NCBI GenBank assembly: GCA_030248135.1
Contig: JASANC010004751.1
Coordinates: forward strand, 62,001 to 126,000
Length of the DNA stretch: 64,000 nt
Direction: 5' to 3'
Origin: Theristus sp. LFF4_11
Lineage: Eukaryota; Nematoda; Chromadorea; Monhysterida; Xyalidae
Made by a program: the position numbers and the translations under genes. The first letter of the stretch is position 1; every line of letters begins with the position of its first letter. The notes beneath the pieces were generated by a model that saw only the letters and a list, made by a program, of their open reading frames with translations, had not been told where the DNA came from and searched no databases. Shown piece after piece: positions 13,093-24,899 of this stretch.

Positions 13093-16000
13093 ATGACAAT
13101 CACTTACTCTGGAGGCTTTAATCGACTTCTGTTTCGATGGCGTGCTTCACTGTGGCGATGCGTTTGGAAGGAACTCCTCGTCTATCTGACGCTTTATTAT
13201 GCGCTCCAAGTGAGTGTTTTGTTGCATGCAAAAACTGAAAAACGTGAAAAAAGGAAAAAAGCGCCGAAAGGGTTTTTAAAAGTCAAGCATCAAAATATTT
13301 TGCAAATTTTCAAAAAACTTAAATGTCGGGTTTTAAAAACAAAACAATGTCGGGTTACAAAACAATTAAAAACCAATTGTTCCAATGCCAATAAATGAAC
13401 GTAATTTTCGGCGGCATCGTTTTTTCGTTGACTTTCTTCCTTCGTTCTTCACGTTGCGCTGTACATGCACGAAAAATTTGTTAATTTTTGCCTCAAAAAA
13501 GATGTTCAGCGCACCCGCAAACTCTCTTTGGTTATGGATAGGCAAAAACATTTTGTTTACATTTTTCTTTCATTTTTGACAACTTTGCCAAATTTTTTAA
13601 CCAAAATTTTTCTGCACGTTGAAAAAAAGACAGGGACTGTTCACATTCTTGACGTTTTTTTTGATTACCTTGTACAAAAAACAGAACAATGCTCACGACC
13701 ACTTTTGAACAAAACGAACTTTTGTTCGCCAGTTCGGATTGTTTTAGGCCTTTTTTGGTTCAGGGGTAAGGTAATTATCAGGAAAGGTGCAGCCTCGTCA
13801 ATAGTGCACTACCACCTACCACAAAATACACGTGTAGCGTGGAAAATATACCGGCCAGAAAAAAATTATATAAAGTACAACCGATGATAAAATGTTCAAT
13901 TAAAAATACCTTATCCTCCTTTATTAAACAAAGCTCTATAAAACACACTCCAGGATTTCAGGCTTTAAAATTCTAAGCCTAATCCAAAGCCTACGCCTAA
14001 CCAAAACCTAAACCTAAGCAGACTTCTGTGTGAAAGTGATAATAAAGCGCCATTCATGGAGGTTGAATCGCGCTGACGCGCGTCACTTCGCTACACATTC
14101 ACGAAGCAAAAAAAAAACAGCGCACTTCAGCGCGCGTCGGCTCGCTTCAGTTTTGGAACATACGCACATTTATACGCACGTTCATGTTAGCGCGCGTCAG
14201 GGCGCGCGTGCATGAATGAGCCTTAAGAAATACAGGATATCCAAAAAAAACTACAGGGTGGTCCATAAGTAGTGATACAAACTTTGAAATGCTGTAACTC
14301 ACCAACCGTTTCAGCATTTTAGTTGAAATTTTAATCAACTATTTGGCAAAGTTCAACTTAAGGTTTCATCGATTTTCAGCTACGAATATTGAACAGCTGA
14401 GCAACATCGAGTTAAAACTCAGAAACTGTAAATTAATGAAAGTCATGGGTATCATTAGCTTTTTGGATGTTTACCTCTTTTTGGATGTTTACAATTTATA
14501 AAACACTTGAACAACAAAAAGGATTATGTTCAATTAGCTATCAGTCATTTTCACAAAGCGGAGTACAGAAATACCGGAACCAAGTGCTTGAATTACAACC
14601 TTTCCCACACCCATCCATAACCACCCATAGCACAGGAGGGAGTTTTTTGACCAAATTATAAAGAAAATTGAATTTGAACCTTCACAGGCTACTAGCTAAA
14701 TTTTCAGCCGCCACTAACAAAATCTTCAGCCCAGAGAATCAATCAGTTGCCGTGCTGCAGCGCGAGAAAGTTCGTGGCACTGATTTTGCCAACTCAGGCC
14801 CAACAAGCAGAAAATTCAGTTTGTTTTTAGTATTTCAGTTGAGTGGTGAAGCCGTTTGATATTTATAATTGAAAATTGTTGCAAATCTGAGTTTTTAAAC
14901 TTAAAAGTTTTTAAAGTTAAAACTTTCAAGAATAATTTGTTAAAATTTTAATCAAAATACTTGAACGGTTGGCGAGTTACAACGCAACTTATGGACCACC
15001 CTGTATAATGGGGAAATGGTTTGTTGTTTTCGAGGTTTGGTTTAATATTTACAAACAGTCGAGCTAAAAATTTTTGGGCATCAGCTGATCGGATGGTGCA
15101 TGAACCTGCCAGATCAGGTTTAACGGGCGCGGGCCATTCAAATTGCACTCATTTTCTATAAAATTTTGAAATTATAAATGTGGATAAAAAAGATTTTTTT
15201 AATAGAAAAAAAGGATAATCATAAAGAGCAATTTCTGAGGCAAATTTTTTTCTGAAACCGAACAACGGCGACGCGCTCTCGATAGTGGTGTGCGCCTCTG
15301 TCGGAAAACAATGGGATCCGGACTAGGGTTATGGGAAAAAATCCGGATTTTTTTTTAATTAAAAAAAATTTTTTCAAAATTTTATACAAGTTAGGTTCGT
15401 TCGAAGCTCGAAGCGTCGAGCTGAGTTCAGCTAGACTATTTTCAGAACGATCCGGAAAACTATCAGAGCGAAAATCGTGTTTTATTGAAATTATGTCCAT
15501 TTCATAAAGGGAAAGTTGCATTTTCAACAGTAAAACGGGACAATTTTTGACGTGTACTTGAATATTGAACCGTTCTTAGTTGTTCCTCTTTAGAAAATTA
15601 CCAAAATTTGACTGTGTTCAAAAATTCCTGTTTGCTGTAGCTAAGTCGGCAACCCCTCCTGTCGACCCGGTCGCCCCCCCAAGACACTTACTTTCAGGTT
15701 CAACCAGCTATGCTATCTGCCACATGGCGAGAGCCCACTCTTCAAATCATCGTATCGAAAACACGTACCATGATTTCGCGATCACGTTGCGGGCAACTGA
15801 CAGACGCAAGTTTAACACGTTAGTTTAGCTCAGCACGCAAGTTTTAACATGTGGCCATGTTATCGGGTATCTGAAAAACGGTCGTGTGATGTGGTATTAA
15901 CCAACACCTCCGCTCCAATTGTTTAACAATATATCGCACAACTCCATTGTAGACCTATAACATACGCCAATCAACAAGATATCATGTTCATCTCATGGCC

Positions 16001-19000
16001 TACCGACTGAAAAACATGTTCTAAGTTGCAAGAAAACGATTTCTGAAACGATATTTCAATTCAGTTAAGTCATTTCAACGCTAAAAATTGACTCTAGAAG
16101 TCATCCAAATCGAAAAACATGGAGTACGTCGGTCAAAATGACCAAATAATGACATTTACCTAAGTACACAAAGAAGTTGGGAAGAAAATTTGGTTTGAAC
16201 TTTCAAAAAATTATGCCATAAATCGAATTTTCAGAGCAAAGTAGAAGAAAAATTTCTCAAATTTTTTTTTAAGTTAAAAAAAAATCCAAATTAAAAAAAA
16301 ACGAAAAAAAATAAAAAAAAAATTTTCAAAGCCCCTAACCCTAATCCGGACAGGTGCTCTCTGGCACCCGCCTCACAGCGGCGCTTTTTCACGGAGCTCG
16401 CGGGAAAAGCAGCCAAATGGCTGCCTTGCATTGCAGCTCACGGCGACCAGCTGATTTGAGAAACATCACTCGCCAACCGCACATCCACAACATTGTGCTC
16501 TCGACGCTTGGAAAAAATTCTTTTGAAAAACAGTGGCTTTTGAATTTTCTGCATCTCATAATTCCCCAGAAACAAAGTGTAAGTAGTCAATAATCACACG
16601 AAGCAGTTTCAACCGTCGTTGTTGCCAGCGCGATTGTTTTTGCTGCTTTTATCTTTTGAAACTGTTTTTACAGATACTTAGTCCATGTGAAATTCAGAAA
16701 CAGCAGTTTTTATGGCAAATTTTCATAACGCAATCGTCGCCGACGTCGCCCTTTTTTTAAAAAATGAGGTCGCACAAAAACTGTTCTTTTTAATTTGTTT
16801 GCACCTCATAAATCACAAAAAATTCCGTTGAAGAGCATTCAATTACACAAACACAAAAAACCAAAAGTAAAAAAAGGAAACTGCAATTTATATGCTCCGT
16901 GCCCGTGCTGACTGAACCTGATCAGGTTCATGGTTCAACCACCCGCGATGCCGAGAATCAGTTGATGCTTAAATATAGTCCGACCGTAGTTGAGAAATTT
17001 GAGACGTCGTTTAAAAAACGTTGGCCGAAAGTGTTAAAATTTCATTTGAAAATTCTAAGCACAGCAACGCTTTGAAGTTTTTTAAGGTTTAAAATCATTT
17101 TCTTTAACGAATCGGCTAATGTTCACTGTCGATTTGCGAGCTTACCTCATTTTTTCGTTTTTTAATGGCTGCGTGCCTGTGTGCCCAGTTTTGCTGGTTT
17201 GGAAACTTGTGACCTTGTGCATATGCCTGCTGACACTTACAATGTGTCGAATAAGATCAATCAATCACAATGAATCAATCATTTCAAAAGTTTCAATTCA
17301 AACTTTGGAAAACTCAAATTTTAAAACAATCAATCGCCAACGTTTTTCAAACAGTGTGTAAATTTCAGACCCACACTCGAAAACATGCCGTTTTGCCAGA
17401 CTTGTTTCTTGCTTTTTCGAGACATCCTGTTTTGGTTTAAAAGCGGTTCATGTTGGTAATGTGCATGTGCAATGCCATTGCCAGTTTCAAAAAAACAAAC
17501 GATCAGTTCAACCAACTTGCCAAGTTGACATCGTTCAGCTGACGGGTCGTGTCGTCTCGTCAGCCATGGTTAGCATTGATGCGTTGTGTGGGTCCGCTCC
17601 AGGTTTCCGCTCGCCAGCCAGTTCTCGACTGTGAATAAACACTCGATTGATTGCAATTGAAACACGCATGATAAAAGCAAACAATGCAACATCGAACGTA
17701 ATAAAGATTCTGGAGAATGCAACTGGATTTAAAACTGAATTTAAATTTGAATAGCTGTTGTAAACACGATCGAAAGCGAAATCTAGCGAAACATGGAGCC
17801 CTGCCCACCTCTGAATCCTTTGACAACCCGGTCGAACAAGTGAGTGCATGATATGCCTTATTGGTCTGCCTGTGCCTCATTCTCATTTTCGTTTCAGTCA
17901 GATTCAGACTCGTTTCAACCGCCAAGTCTGACAGAAACAGGACATCGTTTCGTTTTACGATTTCATATTGTTGACTGAACGGCAACGCCCATGATGGATC
18001 TAAAAATCGTTGATGAGTCAAGTTTTCTCAAGAAACAAAAATACGGTTTTATTGAAAAAATACAGAGCTCCGAGTAAAAAATTTATGTCGTGTTCTAGCA
18101 CCGTTTCTCGTGTTCGTAATAAATCAAAATGACCAAACAAAGCAAATGATGGTTCTACTTGAACAGGCTTGGTAATTTTTTAATCGCAAAGCAACCAAGG
18201 ATGGGGGCGCGGGCCGGCGGGCGTATGGTTCAAATTTTTTTAACTTGAAAAATTTATTCCTTTTTTTGTTCGCGCACCGGTTCCGGAAACCATAAGGTAC
18301 CAAACTAGGGTTGTTAAACAAAAATCGAAATTTAAAAGTGATTAAAAAACAAAAATGCCGAGTTTTTTAAATTCGCAAATTTTTCCTCCAGTATGTTCTG
18401 AAAACCTCAATTTTGTTTTGGCATAATTTTCGAAAGTTCAAAAAAAATTCTGTGATATTACCTCGTAAAACCGTCAGCAGTCGATTTTGGACCGACTGAT
18501 TTTAGGCTTCGACAACTTCTGCGATAAAGTTTTTGAGCGTCCCACAGCTTGGCTTACCATTTCCGATGCAGATAAGGTGACAATTCGCCTCGCAATCTGA
18601 ATTCTGAGCGTCCGAGCTACTCCGTTTGCAAGCGCTACGGTGTCTGGTTGCTGTTTCGTGCCCTGTGGTCGCGAGATCATCAGAGTTGATCGAATTTAAA
18701 GCCGGTCCCCCAAGAACAACTATGTTGGGGGGGGCCGATAAAGATAGTTGGAGCAAATTTCCCAGATAGATAGATAGCTGGAAAACTTGGGGGGGCCGCT
18801 GGGGGGGGGGGGGGCATGTGACTTTGGGGGGGGCGGTCAAAATTTTGAAATTAGATAGATAGATAGCTAAAACGCTAAAAGGCTATAAAAACAGCTAAAT
18901 AAGACTTAAATTACGCTAAAAATCAAGTATAAATGCGTATTTAACCTAAAATTAGCAAAATTTTCAAGAATTTTGAGCAAAAATGGTCAATTTTGGTCAA

Positions 19001-22000
19001 ACCAGCAAGCGCCTCCCGCATCACTCCCGTATGGCGGAACTTTGCAGATTTTGTTCTGGTGACCTCAATCACCACTTTTCAAAACCGTTACCATACCATG
19101 CTTCTTCTTGTGTTTTGACCCCCAAAACGTTACTTTTTGTCCCCAGCTAAAGTGGAGACTAACATACCGGCTTGAAATTTGATCAATTCTGATGATGTGT
19201 CGCGACGGCAGGCAGGACACGAAACAGCAACCAGACAACGCTTGCAAACGGAGCAGCTCGGACGCTCAAATTTAGATTGCGAGGCGAATCGTCATTCCTC
19301 CATCTGCATCGGAAATGGTAAGCCAACCTTTGTGACGCTCAATAACTTCATCGCAGTTGTTGAAGCCTGAAATCAGTCGGTAAAACGGTCCAAAATCGAC
19401 TGCTAAAGGTTTTACGAGCAGTACCGTGGGCGAGGGGAGGGTGGGGGGTACATCCCCCCCAGAGCACCAGAGACCGTCGGGTGTAGGGTTAGGGAAAAAA
19501 ACCCGGATTTTTTTGAAATTAAAAAAAAAAATTTTTTAATTTTTTTTTACAAGTTAGGTTTTTTCGAAGCGTCTCGTCGAGCTGAGTTCATCTAGACTAT
19601 TTTCAGAACGATCCGGAAAACTATAAGAGCGAAAATCGTGTTTTATTGAAATTATGTCCATTTCATAGAGGGAAAGTTGCATTTTCAACAGTAAAACAGG
19701 ACAATTTTCGACGTGTACTTGAATATTGAACCGTTCTTAGTTGTTCCTCTTTAGAAAATTACCAAAATTTGACTGTGTTCAAAAATTCCTGTTTGCTGTA
19801 GCTAAGTCGGCAACCCCTGTCGACCCGGTCGCCCCCCCCCCCCCAAGACACTTACTTTCAGGTTCAACCAGCTATGCTATCTGCCACATGGCGAGAGCCC
19901 ACTCTTCAAATCATCGTATCGAAAACACGTACCATGATTTCGCGATCACGTTGCGGGCAACTGACAGACGCAAGTTTAACACGTTAGTTTAGCTCAGCAC
20001 GCAAGTTTTAACATGTGGCCATGTTATCGGGTATCTGAAAAACGGTCGTGTGATGTGGTATTGACCAACATCTCCGCTCCAATTGTTTAACAATATATCG
20101 CACAACTCCATTGTAGACCTATAACATACGCCAATCAACAAAATATCACGTTCATCTCATGGCCTACCGACTGAAAAAACATGTTCTAAGTTGCAAGAAA
20201 ACGATTTCTGAAACGATATTTCAATTCAGTTAAGTCATTTCAACGCTAAAAATTGACTCTAGAAGTCATCCAAATCGAAAAACATGGAGTACGTCGGTCA
20301 AAATGACCAAATAATGACATGTACCTAAGCACACAAAGAAGTTGGGAAGAAAATTTGGTTTGAACTTTCAAAAAATTATGCCATAAATCGAATTTTCAGA
20401 GCAAAGTAGAAAAAAAATTTTTCAAAATTTTTTTTAAATTTGAAAAAAAATCCAAATTAAAAAAAAACAAAAAAAAATATAAAAAAAAAATTTTTTTCAA
20501 AGCCCCTAACCCTAGTCGGGTGGGGGGGCACCGTGCCACCCCCCTGAAACCGGGCACCCCCCCCCCATCGGACCCCCCCTCGAAAATTTGGCCGACACCC
20601 CCCCCCCACACCCCCCATGAAATTTTGTCTGGCGGAGCCCCCCCCCCCCAAATTTTCCGTACACCCTAATTTTTTTTCGAAAATCATGATTTTTTGTCTA
20701 TAAAGTCCATAATACAAGCTGAATATATGATAACTTGACCATCTTCATTGTAATTTCAACGATTTTGCAGCAAAATTTAGCGTTTTTCCTTCAAAATTTA
20801 AGCGAAAAATTATCATGGGGGGTGGGGGGGGGGGGTGGACCCCCCCACAGAAAATTTTGAAAAAAATGCACCCCCCATAGAACCCCCATGGGGGGGGGGG
20901 GTCCCACGTTACCATAGGGTTGGGTGACAGACTTTCGGCGGTCATCGTTGCAGCAGATTTTCAATGCAGCAGCAGTGTTACCCAGATTTTATTTCGCAAT
21001 TTAGAACCCCTCGTGCTGTGGTTGGTGTCGATCGAAAGGCCAGCTTCCAGGCTACACGCACATGTATAACTCGGCAAATAAAGTTCTGTTTTTATATGAA
21101 AAAAACAGTCGTAAAAAATATGTCACACGCGCGCGCACTCGTTGCAAAGACGTTGCTTCACTTTTCTCCATGAAAACAAAACGACATTCTTTGGGCAACA
21201 TATGCCAATAAAGTACTCGTGAACCGGGATACGATGAGCTATCTATGAGCTCAAACGGTAAAGGAACGAAGATGCAATGGTTTGTGAGAGGAAAAATTGT
21301 AAAATATCTCAAAAGTCAAAAATGAAGTACATGTCATTTTTTTAGGAAATGTAAACTTTTTAGAAAAACTTTTAAAGTCACCGAGTTTTTTAGGCTTGCA
21401 TTATTGCGCATCAAATACGCTTTCGAATGCACCCAACCGCAACCCGAAGCACTGCGCACAGCTCGAGAAAATCCGTGTGACAGGTTTTAACCGGTCGTAC
21501 TTGCAACACACTTTCACAACAGCAATCGGTTTTCTTAAATTTTCTTTTGCAGTATAGAACCCCACGAGCTGTGGTTAGTGTCGATCGAAAGGCCAGCTTC
21601 TAGGCTACAAGCACATGTGTAACTCGGCAAATGAAGTTTAGTTTTCATAAGAAAAAAACAATCGTAAAAAATAAGTCACACGCGCGCGCACTGATTGCAA
21701 AGACGTTGCTTCAGTTTTCTCCATGAAAACAAAACGACTTTCTTTGGGCAACGTATGCCAATAAAGTACTCGTGAACCGGGATACGATGAGCCATCGATG
21801 AGCTCAAACGGTAAAGGAACGAAGACGCAATGGTTTGTGAAAGGAAAAATTGTAAAATATCTCAAAAGTCAAAAATGAAGTACATGTTATTTTTTTAGCA
21901 AATGTAAACTTTTTTTTCAAACGGAACGGCACAGGAGACAAATTATCACTGAAAATTGATTTTAACCGATTTTCTCAAATGAAAGCCCGAAGGTCAAACT

Positions 22001-24668
22001 GAACAGAACACATTTTTTTGCTTGCACTATGGAAGAGGGAACAGACAGAAAGAACTCACAACACCCTTTGGAACAATAATAAAAACTGTAGAATTGAAGG
22101 AGAAACTGATAATGTAACGATGAATAAAATCAGTTCATCGTTTTGGTTTGTTTTCTGTTTTATTTTCCGCATCGACCAGCTTACCAGCTTCACAAATGGG
22201 TTCCCTACACTTCCCCATATATGGGTAGATGATGTGCGTGTGCAGCCGCAGCACCCGTGCCAGTGGAATGGATTTTTGATGAAGATGCATGTGCATTTCT
22301 TTCATAATGTAGCACTCCGTTTCAGGGGCTTATTAGAGGATTTTTTTTCGATTTTTTTAAATCGGCATTTTTGTTTTTTTAGGGTTGTTTTGTTAAACAA
22401 AAATCAATTTTTTTGAAAAGTGATAAAAGAAAAAAATGCTGATTTTTAAATTCGAAAAATTTTCTCTTAATATGCTCTGAAAACCTCAATTTTGGCACAA
22501 TTTTTCGAATCATGAAGTCACTTTCTGTGGAAAGTGTCTAAACGCATTTTTAGATGAAAGTACAATTTTGATGGCCAAAATTCATTTTTAGTAAAATAAA
22601 AAATTAATTACAAAATCGCGATCAAACTTTTTTAAGTTGCGTGCAGGTGGTGCAGGAAACATCAAAACAGGGTTTACTGTTTTCATCGTGGAGGAACAAT
22701 GCGCAGTTGCTGAATGCGGTAGAAAGGTTTTTATTCTGACGTTTTAAAGTACCCTGCACAAAATGCACTTTTTCAGGTCGCCTACCGCTACGGTATTGTG
22801 CACACGAGTTTCAAAGGCACCTACGAAACTCTGGTGGTGTACTTGGACGAAGCAACGTCAAGCAGCATTCCGATATTTTTTCTGCTGGGTCAGTACGTGG
22901 TGACGGTCGTAAAACGCTGGTGGCAACAGTTTGAGAACATTGGCTGGCCAGACAACTTTCTGTTCTATGTGAGCGCTTACATACCTGGAAAGACGGACGA
23001 AAAAAGGGTAAATTTCATGAAAACGTTGCGAATGTTGACGAATATTTAACAAAAAATGGCGCAGGTTTTGGGTGCATACTGTAAAAATAATAATACAACC
23101 AATTATAGGCTGTTTCGTGTTCACGAGTGTCTGTGCAATTCAGCAACAACGAGTACTATTGCCACATTACATCATACATGTGCAGGTGCTGCGACGCAAC
23201 ATTGCCAGATACACTGTGGCTACCGCTGTGCTCGCGTGGCGCAACATTTCGTCGCGGGTTCTGAAACGGTTTCCGACTGCAGAACACTTGGTAAAAAAGT
23301 GCAACAACGATTTCGTGTCTTTTTTCTGGGCACATTCGTGCAGACATTGCACTGAGAAAAACCGCACACACAGCGAACCAAACCAAACCGAAGCACACAC
23401 TGGACGATTTGTTTGGCTCAGTCAGGCTAAGGCCCGTTCATACTGACGTATGCGTATACGCCACGGCGCGGCACGTCACGTCACGTCACACGCATGTCAG
23501 GTCTTGTGTTTTAGCATACTACCGTTCACACAGACGTATGAATGACGGCACGGCACGTTCTGTCTTGTGTTATTGCATATTACCGTTTATGGAGACGTGC
23601 CTTTGACGTACATCGACGTACGTGAACATACGTCAGTATGAGCGGGCCTTTCTATATGAAAGCAAACTGGTGTGCTGTTCTCAGGTATAGTTTCGTGAAC
23701 CAATGAAGCTTGCACACAGGTGCAATGTGGCCTGCTAACCGAGGCTGAGATGGAGATCTATGCGAACACTCAATCACGTTTTGGACGGTGGTTTCTGCCG
23801 ATCAATTGGATACAGGTACAATGAAAACCGCTGTTGTTGATATTTCATAACGATGGCCATCACAAAGGGATAGAAACAAAAGCGATTGTTGCTGATAACA
23901 CACCGAATGTTGATGCTTTTAGGGTATCATCATGAGACAAGTGCGAGCCGGTGAATTGGAGCAAGGCCAGGCGAACACGCTGCTGCAGCAGTTGCACTAT
24001 TACAAGGATAAATTCCGACGACTGTTTGTCATGGACTGGGTGACCATTCCACTCGTTTACACGCAAGTCGTCACACTCGCAACCTACGGCTACTTCTTCC
24101 TGTGCTTAATCGGCCGACAGAATTTAATGGAACCGGACATCAGCGCCGATTCGTCGTCCGTCTTGAACAAAAAGCACGCCGTCAAGATCTTTCCGATTTT
24201 CTCGACGCTGGAATTTCTGTTCTACATGGGCTGGCTGAAGGTTGCAGGATAAATGTAAAACCTTGTGTCGGTGTATCTGTTTTTTGCAACACTGAGCGTA
24301 CTTCGATGTATTTCAGGTTGCTGAGAGTCTGATGCACCCGTTTGGTGAGCAGGACGATGACTTTGAGCTGAATTACATTATTGGTGAGTGAGTACACGTG
24401 TGCGGTGGTGACGAACGCAGTGCACAGCAACGCACAGTTGCAACTTGCAGACCGTCACATGTTCACGTCATACACGATCGTCGACGACATACAGGACGTG
24501 ATGCCGCAGCAAATGGTCGATCCGTTCTGGGAGAGGGAGCCGATACTGCCGCACACGAAGGCCTCCTACGCAATCAGGGACAGACGGCCGTCGTCGTATC
24601 ACGTGGCCATTCCGTTTCAAGAGATGGAATTGATCGGTGAGAATCCGGCACGGAGTAAACTGCTGTGA
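13093..24668 (+). CDS. Bestrophin family calcium-activated anion channel, complete
   Basis: Seven exons join without a phase conflict: 13093-13209, 22777-23007, 23186-23290, 23720-23815, 23923-24240, 24317-24383 and 24451-24668, giving about 383 residues. Bestrophins are pentameric chloride/bicarbonate channels of plasma or intracellular membranes. The start MTITYSGGF matches the family N-terminus. Exon 2 has the pore helix (IPIFFLLGQYVV) and the invariant RWW. Exon 3 has VLRRNIARY and KRFPTAEHLV. Exon 5 has the aperture/pore-lining IPLVYTQVV and GWLK. Exon 6 has the acidic calcium-clasp segment (HPFGEQDDDFELN). The tail is short: the protein stops soon after the conserved channel core, where vertebrate BEST1 has a long extra C-terminus. 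Exon 5 ends in an unusual donor (GTTGCA). Intron 1 (9.6 kb) is packed with transposons, and intron 3 contains a miniature element. One neck residue is unusual (see findings). Confidence 0.93.
13968..14020. repeat. Degenerate CCTAA-rich stretch
   Basis: A run of imperfect six-to-seven-base units around GCCTAA/CCTAAA in bestrophin intron 1. The opposite-strand counterpart occurs near 46380-46440 (TTAGG-rich). GCCTAA is the complement of the TTAGGC telomere unit known from nematodes, but the units here are too degenerate to call telomeric. Confidence 0.35.
14254..15003. mobile_element. Mariner-like non-autonomous element, 750 bp
   Basis: The element begins CAGGGTGGTCCATAAGT and ends with the reverse complement, between two TA dinucleotides (14252-14253 and 15004-15005). 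Similarity between the ends continues inward for roughly 60-90 bases with indels. Ends of this form and a TA target duplication are typical of Tc1/mariner elements. No transposase frame is present. It lies in bestrophin intron 1. Confidence 0.85.
15324..16343 (+). mobile_element. hAT-type miniature element, TTAGGG-like ends, copy 1 (1.02 kb)
   Basis: It starts TAGGGTTATGGG and ends GCCCCTAACCCTA, with an exact 8-bp target duplication ATCCGGAC at 15316-15323 and 16344-16351. An 8-bp duplication and short inverted ends are the hAT signature. The inner ends are runs of A and T. A frame of 82 codons (15580-15828) is shared with copy 2 but has no recognisable domain. Two further copies in the same orientation lie at 19484 and 48758. 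Confidence 0.85.
18303..18704 (+). mobile_element. Truncated copy of the TAGGGTTGTTAAAC hAT family
   Basis: Begins TAGGGTTGTTAAACAAAAAT and follows the first half of the intact copy at 50105-50833 (A/T-rich end, then the block with CGATTTTGG, GCTTCGACAAC and TTTGCAAGCGCTACG). It breaks off at about 18704 where a G-rich/GATA block starts. Confidence 0.7.
18705..19002 (+). repeat. G-run and GATAGATA repeat block, copy 1
   Basis: Runs of 7-14 G alternate with GATAGATAGATAGCT motifs, followed by the motif GCTAAAACGCTAAAA and an AT-rich tail. A second copy lies at about 45830-46100 with the same order of motifs, so this is a dispersed repeat and not a simple microsatellite. Its ends were not determined. 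Confidence 0.65.
19003..19418 (-). mobile_element. Truncated copy of the TAGGGTTGTTAAAC hAT family, opposite orientation
   Basis: Matches, in reverse orientation, the intact copy at 50105-50833 (GCGCCTCCCG, ATGGCGGAACTTT, GATGATGTGTCGCGACGG, ATCTGCATCGGAAATGG). It is cut at TTTACGAG, where the G-rich element starting CAGTACCGTGGG has inserted. Confidence 0.65.
19419..20918. mobile_element. G/C-run element with CAGTACCGTGGG end, interrupted by a hAT copy
   Basis: Starts CAGTACCGTGGGC and has long C or G runs, an A/T core with GACTTTATAG-type sequence, and ends near CCCACGTTACCATAG without an intact right end. The complete relative at 48189-48739 has CAGTACCGTGGGC at the left and GCCCACGGTACTG at the right. 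The hAT copy at 19484-20514 sits inside it and is absent from the relative at about 48246-48262. Confidence 0.65.
19484..20514 (+). mobile_element. hAT-type miniature element, TTAGGG-like ends, copy 2 (1.03 kb)
   Basis: Starts TAGGGTTAGGG and ends CCCCTAACCCTA with an exact 8-bp duplication GTCGGGTG at 19476-19483 and 20515-20522. The body is almost the same as copy 1, including an 83-codon frame at 19741-19992. The unoccupied site can be read in the related host element near 48246. Confidence 0.88.
20995..21900 (+). repeat. Direct duplication of a 350-bp block, about 550 bp apart
   Basis: The block at about 21003-21345 (starting AGAACCCCTCGTGCTGTGG) recurs at about 21556-21900 (AGAACCCCACGAGCTGTGG) with scattered substitutions. 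It includes GTCGATCGAAAGGCCAGCTTC, CACGCGCGCGCAC and GTGAACCGGGATACGATGAG. The minus-strand frames 21052-21312 and 21638-21865 are the same peptide in the two copies; no domain is recognised. Confidence 0.8.
22378..22515 (+). mobile_element. Short remnant of the TAGGGTTGTTAAAC hAT family
   Basis: Contains GTTGTTTTGTTAAACAAAAAT, AAATGCTGATTTTTAAATTCG and CTGAAAACCTCAATTTTGGC in the order found at the left end of the intact family member at 50105. Only this end remains. Confidence 0.6.
23429..23650. mobile_element. Palindromic miniature element in bestrophin intron 3 (222 bp)
   Basis: Ends are AAGGCCCGTTCATACTGACG at the left and its near-perfect reverse complement (CGTCAGTATGAGCGGGCCTT) at the right. 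The middle contains further CGTATGCG/ACGTACG palindromes. A diverged relative lies at 32840-33033. There is no coding capacity. Confidence 0.8.
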
Positions 24669-24872
24669 GCACACGAACACTGCTGCTGCACTGCGCTGAA
24701 CACAAGTGCAGTGTGTGGCATGGTTGCTGTTGGCGTTGTGCGTGCCACCGTGTTATAGTCGTCCATCTATCGTGCTCACTATCATCAATCAGAACTTCAA
24801 TCATCTTTCCAACCGCAATGCCTTCCTTTTTCATTTTTTTCTATCAGCAGTTTTTTCTGCTCGCTTTGTGAT

Positions 24873-24878
24873 AATAAA
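24873..24878 (+). promoter_or_regulatory. Poly(A) signal AATAAA of the bestrophin gene
   Basis: A canonical hexamer 205 bases after the bestrophin stop codon, the first one downstream. Confidence 0.55.
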
Positions 24879-24899
24879 ACATTGACAAAACACCGTAAT

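Noticed and set aside
17535..18021. 153- and 104-codon overlapping minus-strand frames in bestrophin intron 1
   Set aside because: Two frames are open at once with no domain, no conserved motif and no splice support.
15324..20514. Interstitial vertebrate-type telomere repeat (TAGGGTTAGGG)
   Set aside because: The motif occurs only once or twice at the ends of transposable elements with target duplications, not as an array.
22018..22416. 132-codon plus-strand frame in bestrophin intron 1
   Set aside because: It ends in a hAT fragment, has a composition like the surrounding AT-rich sequence, and no domain or splice partners.
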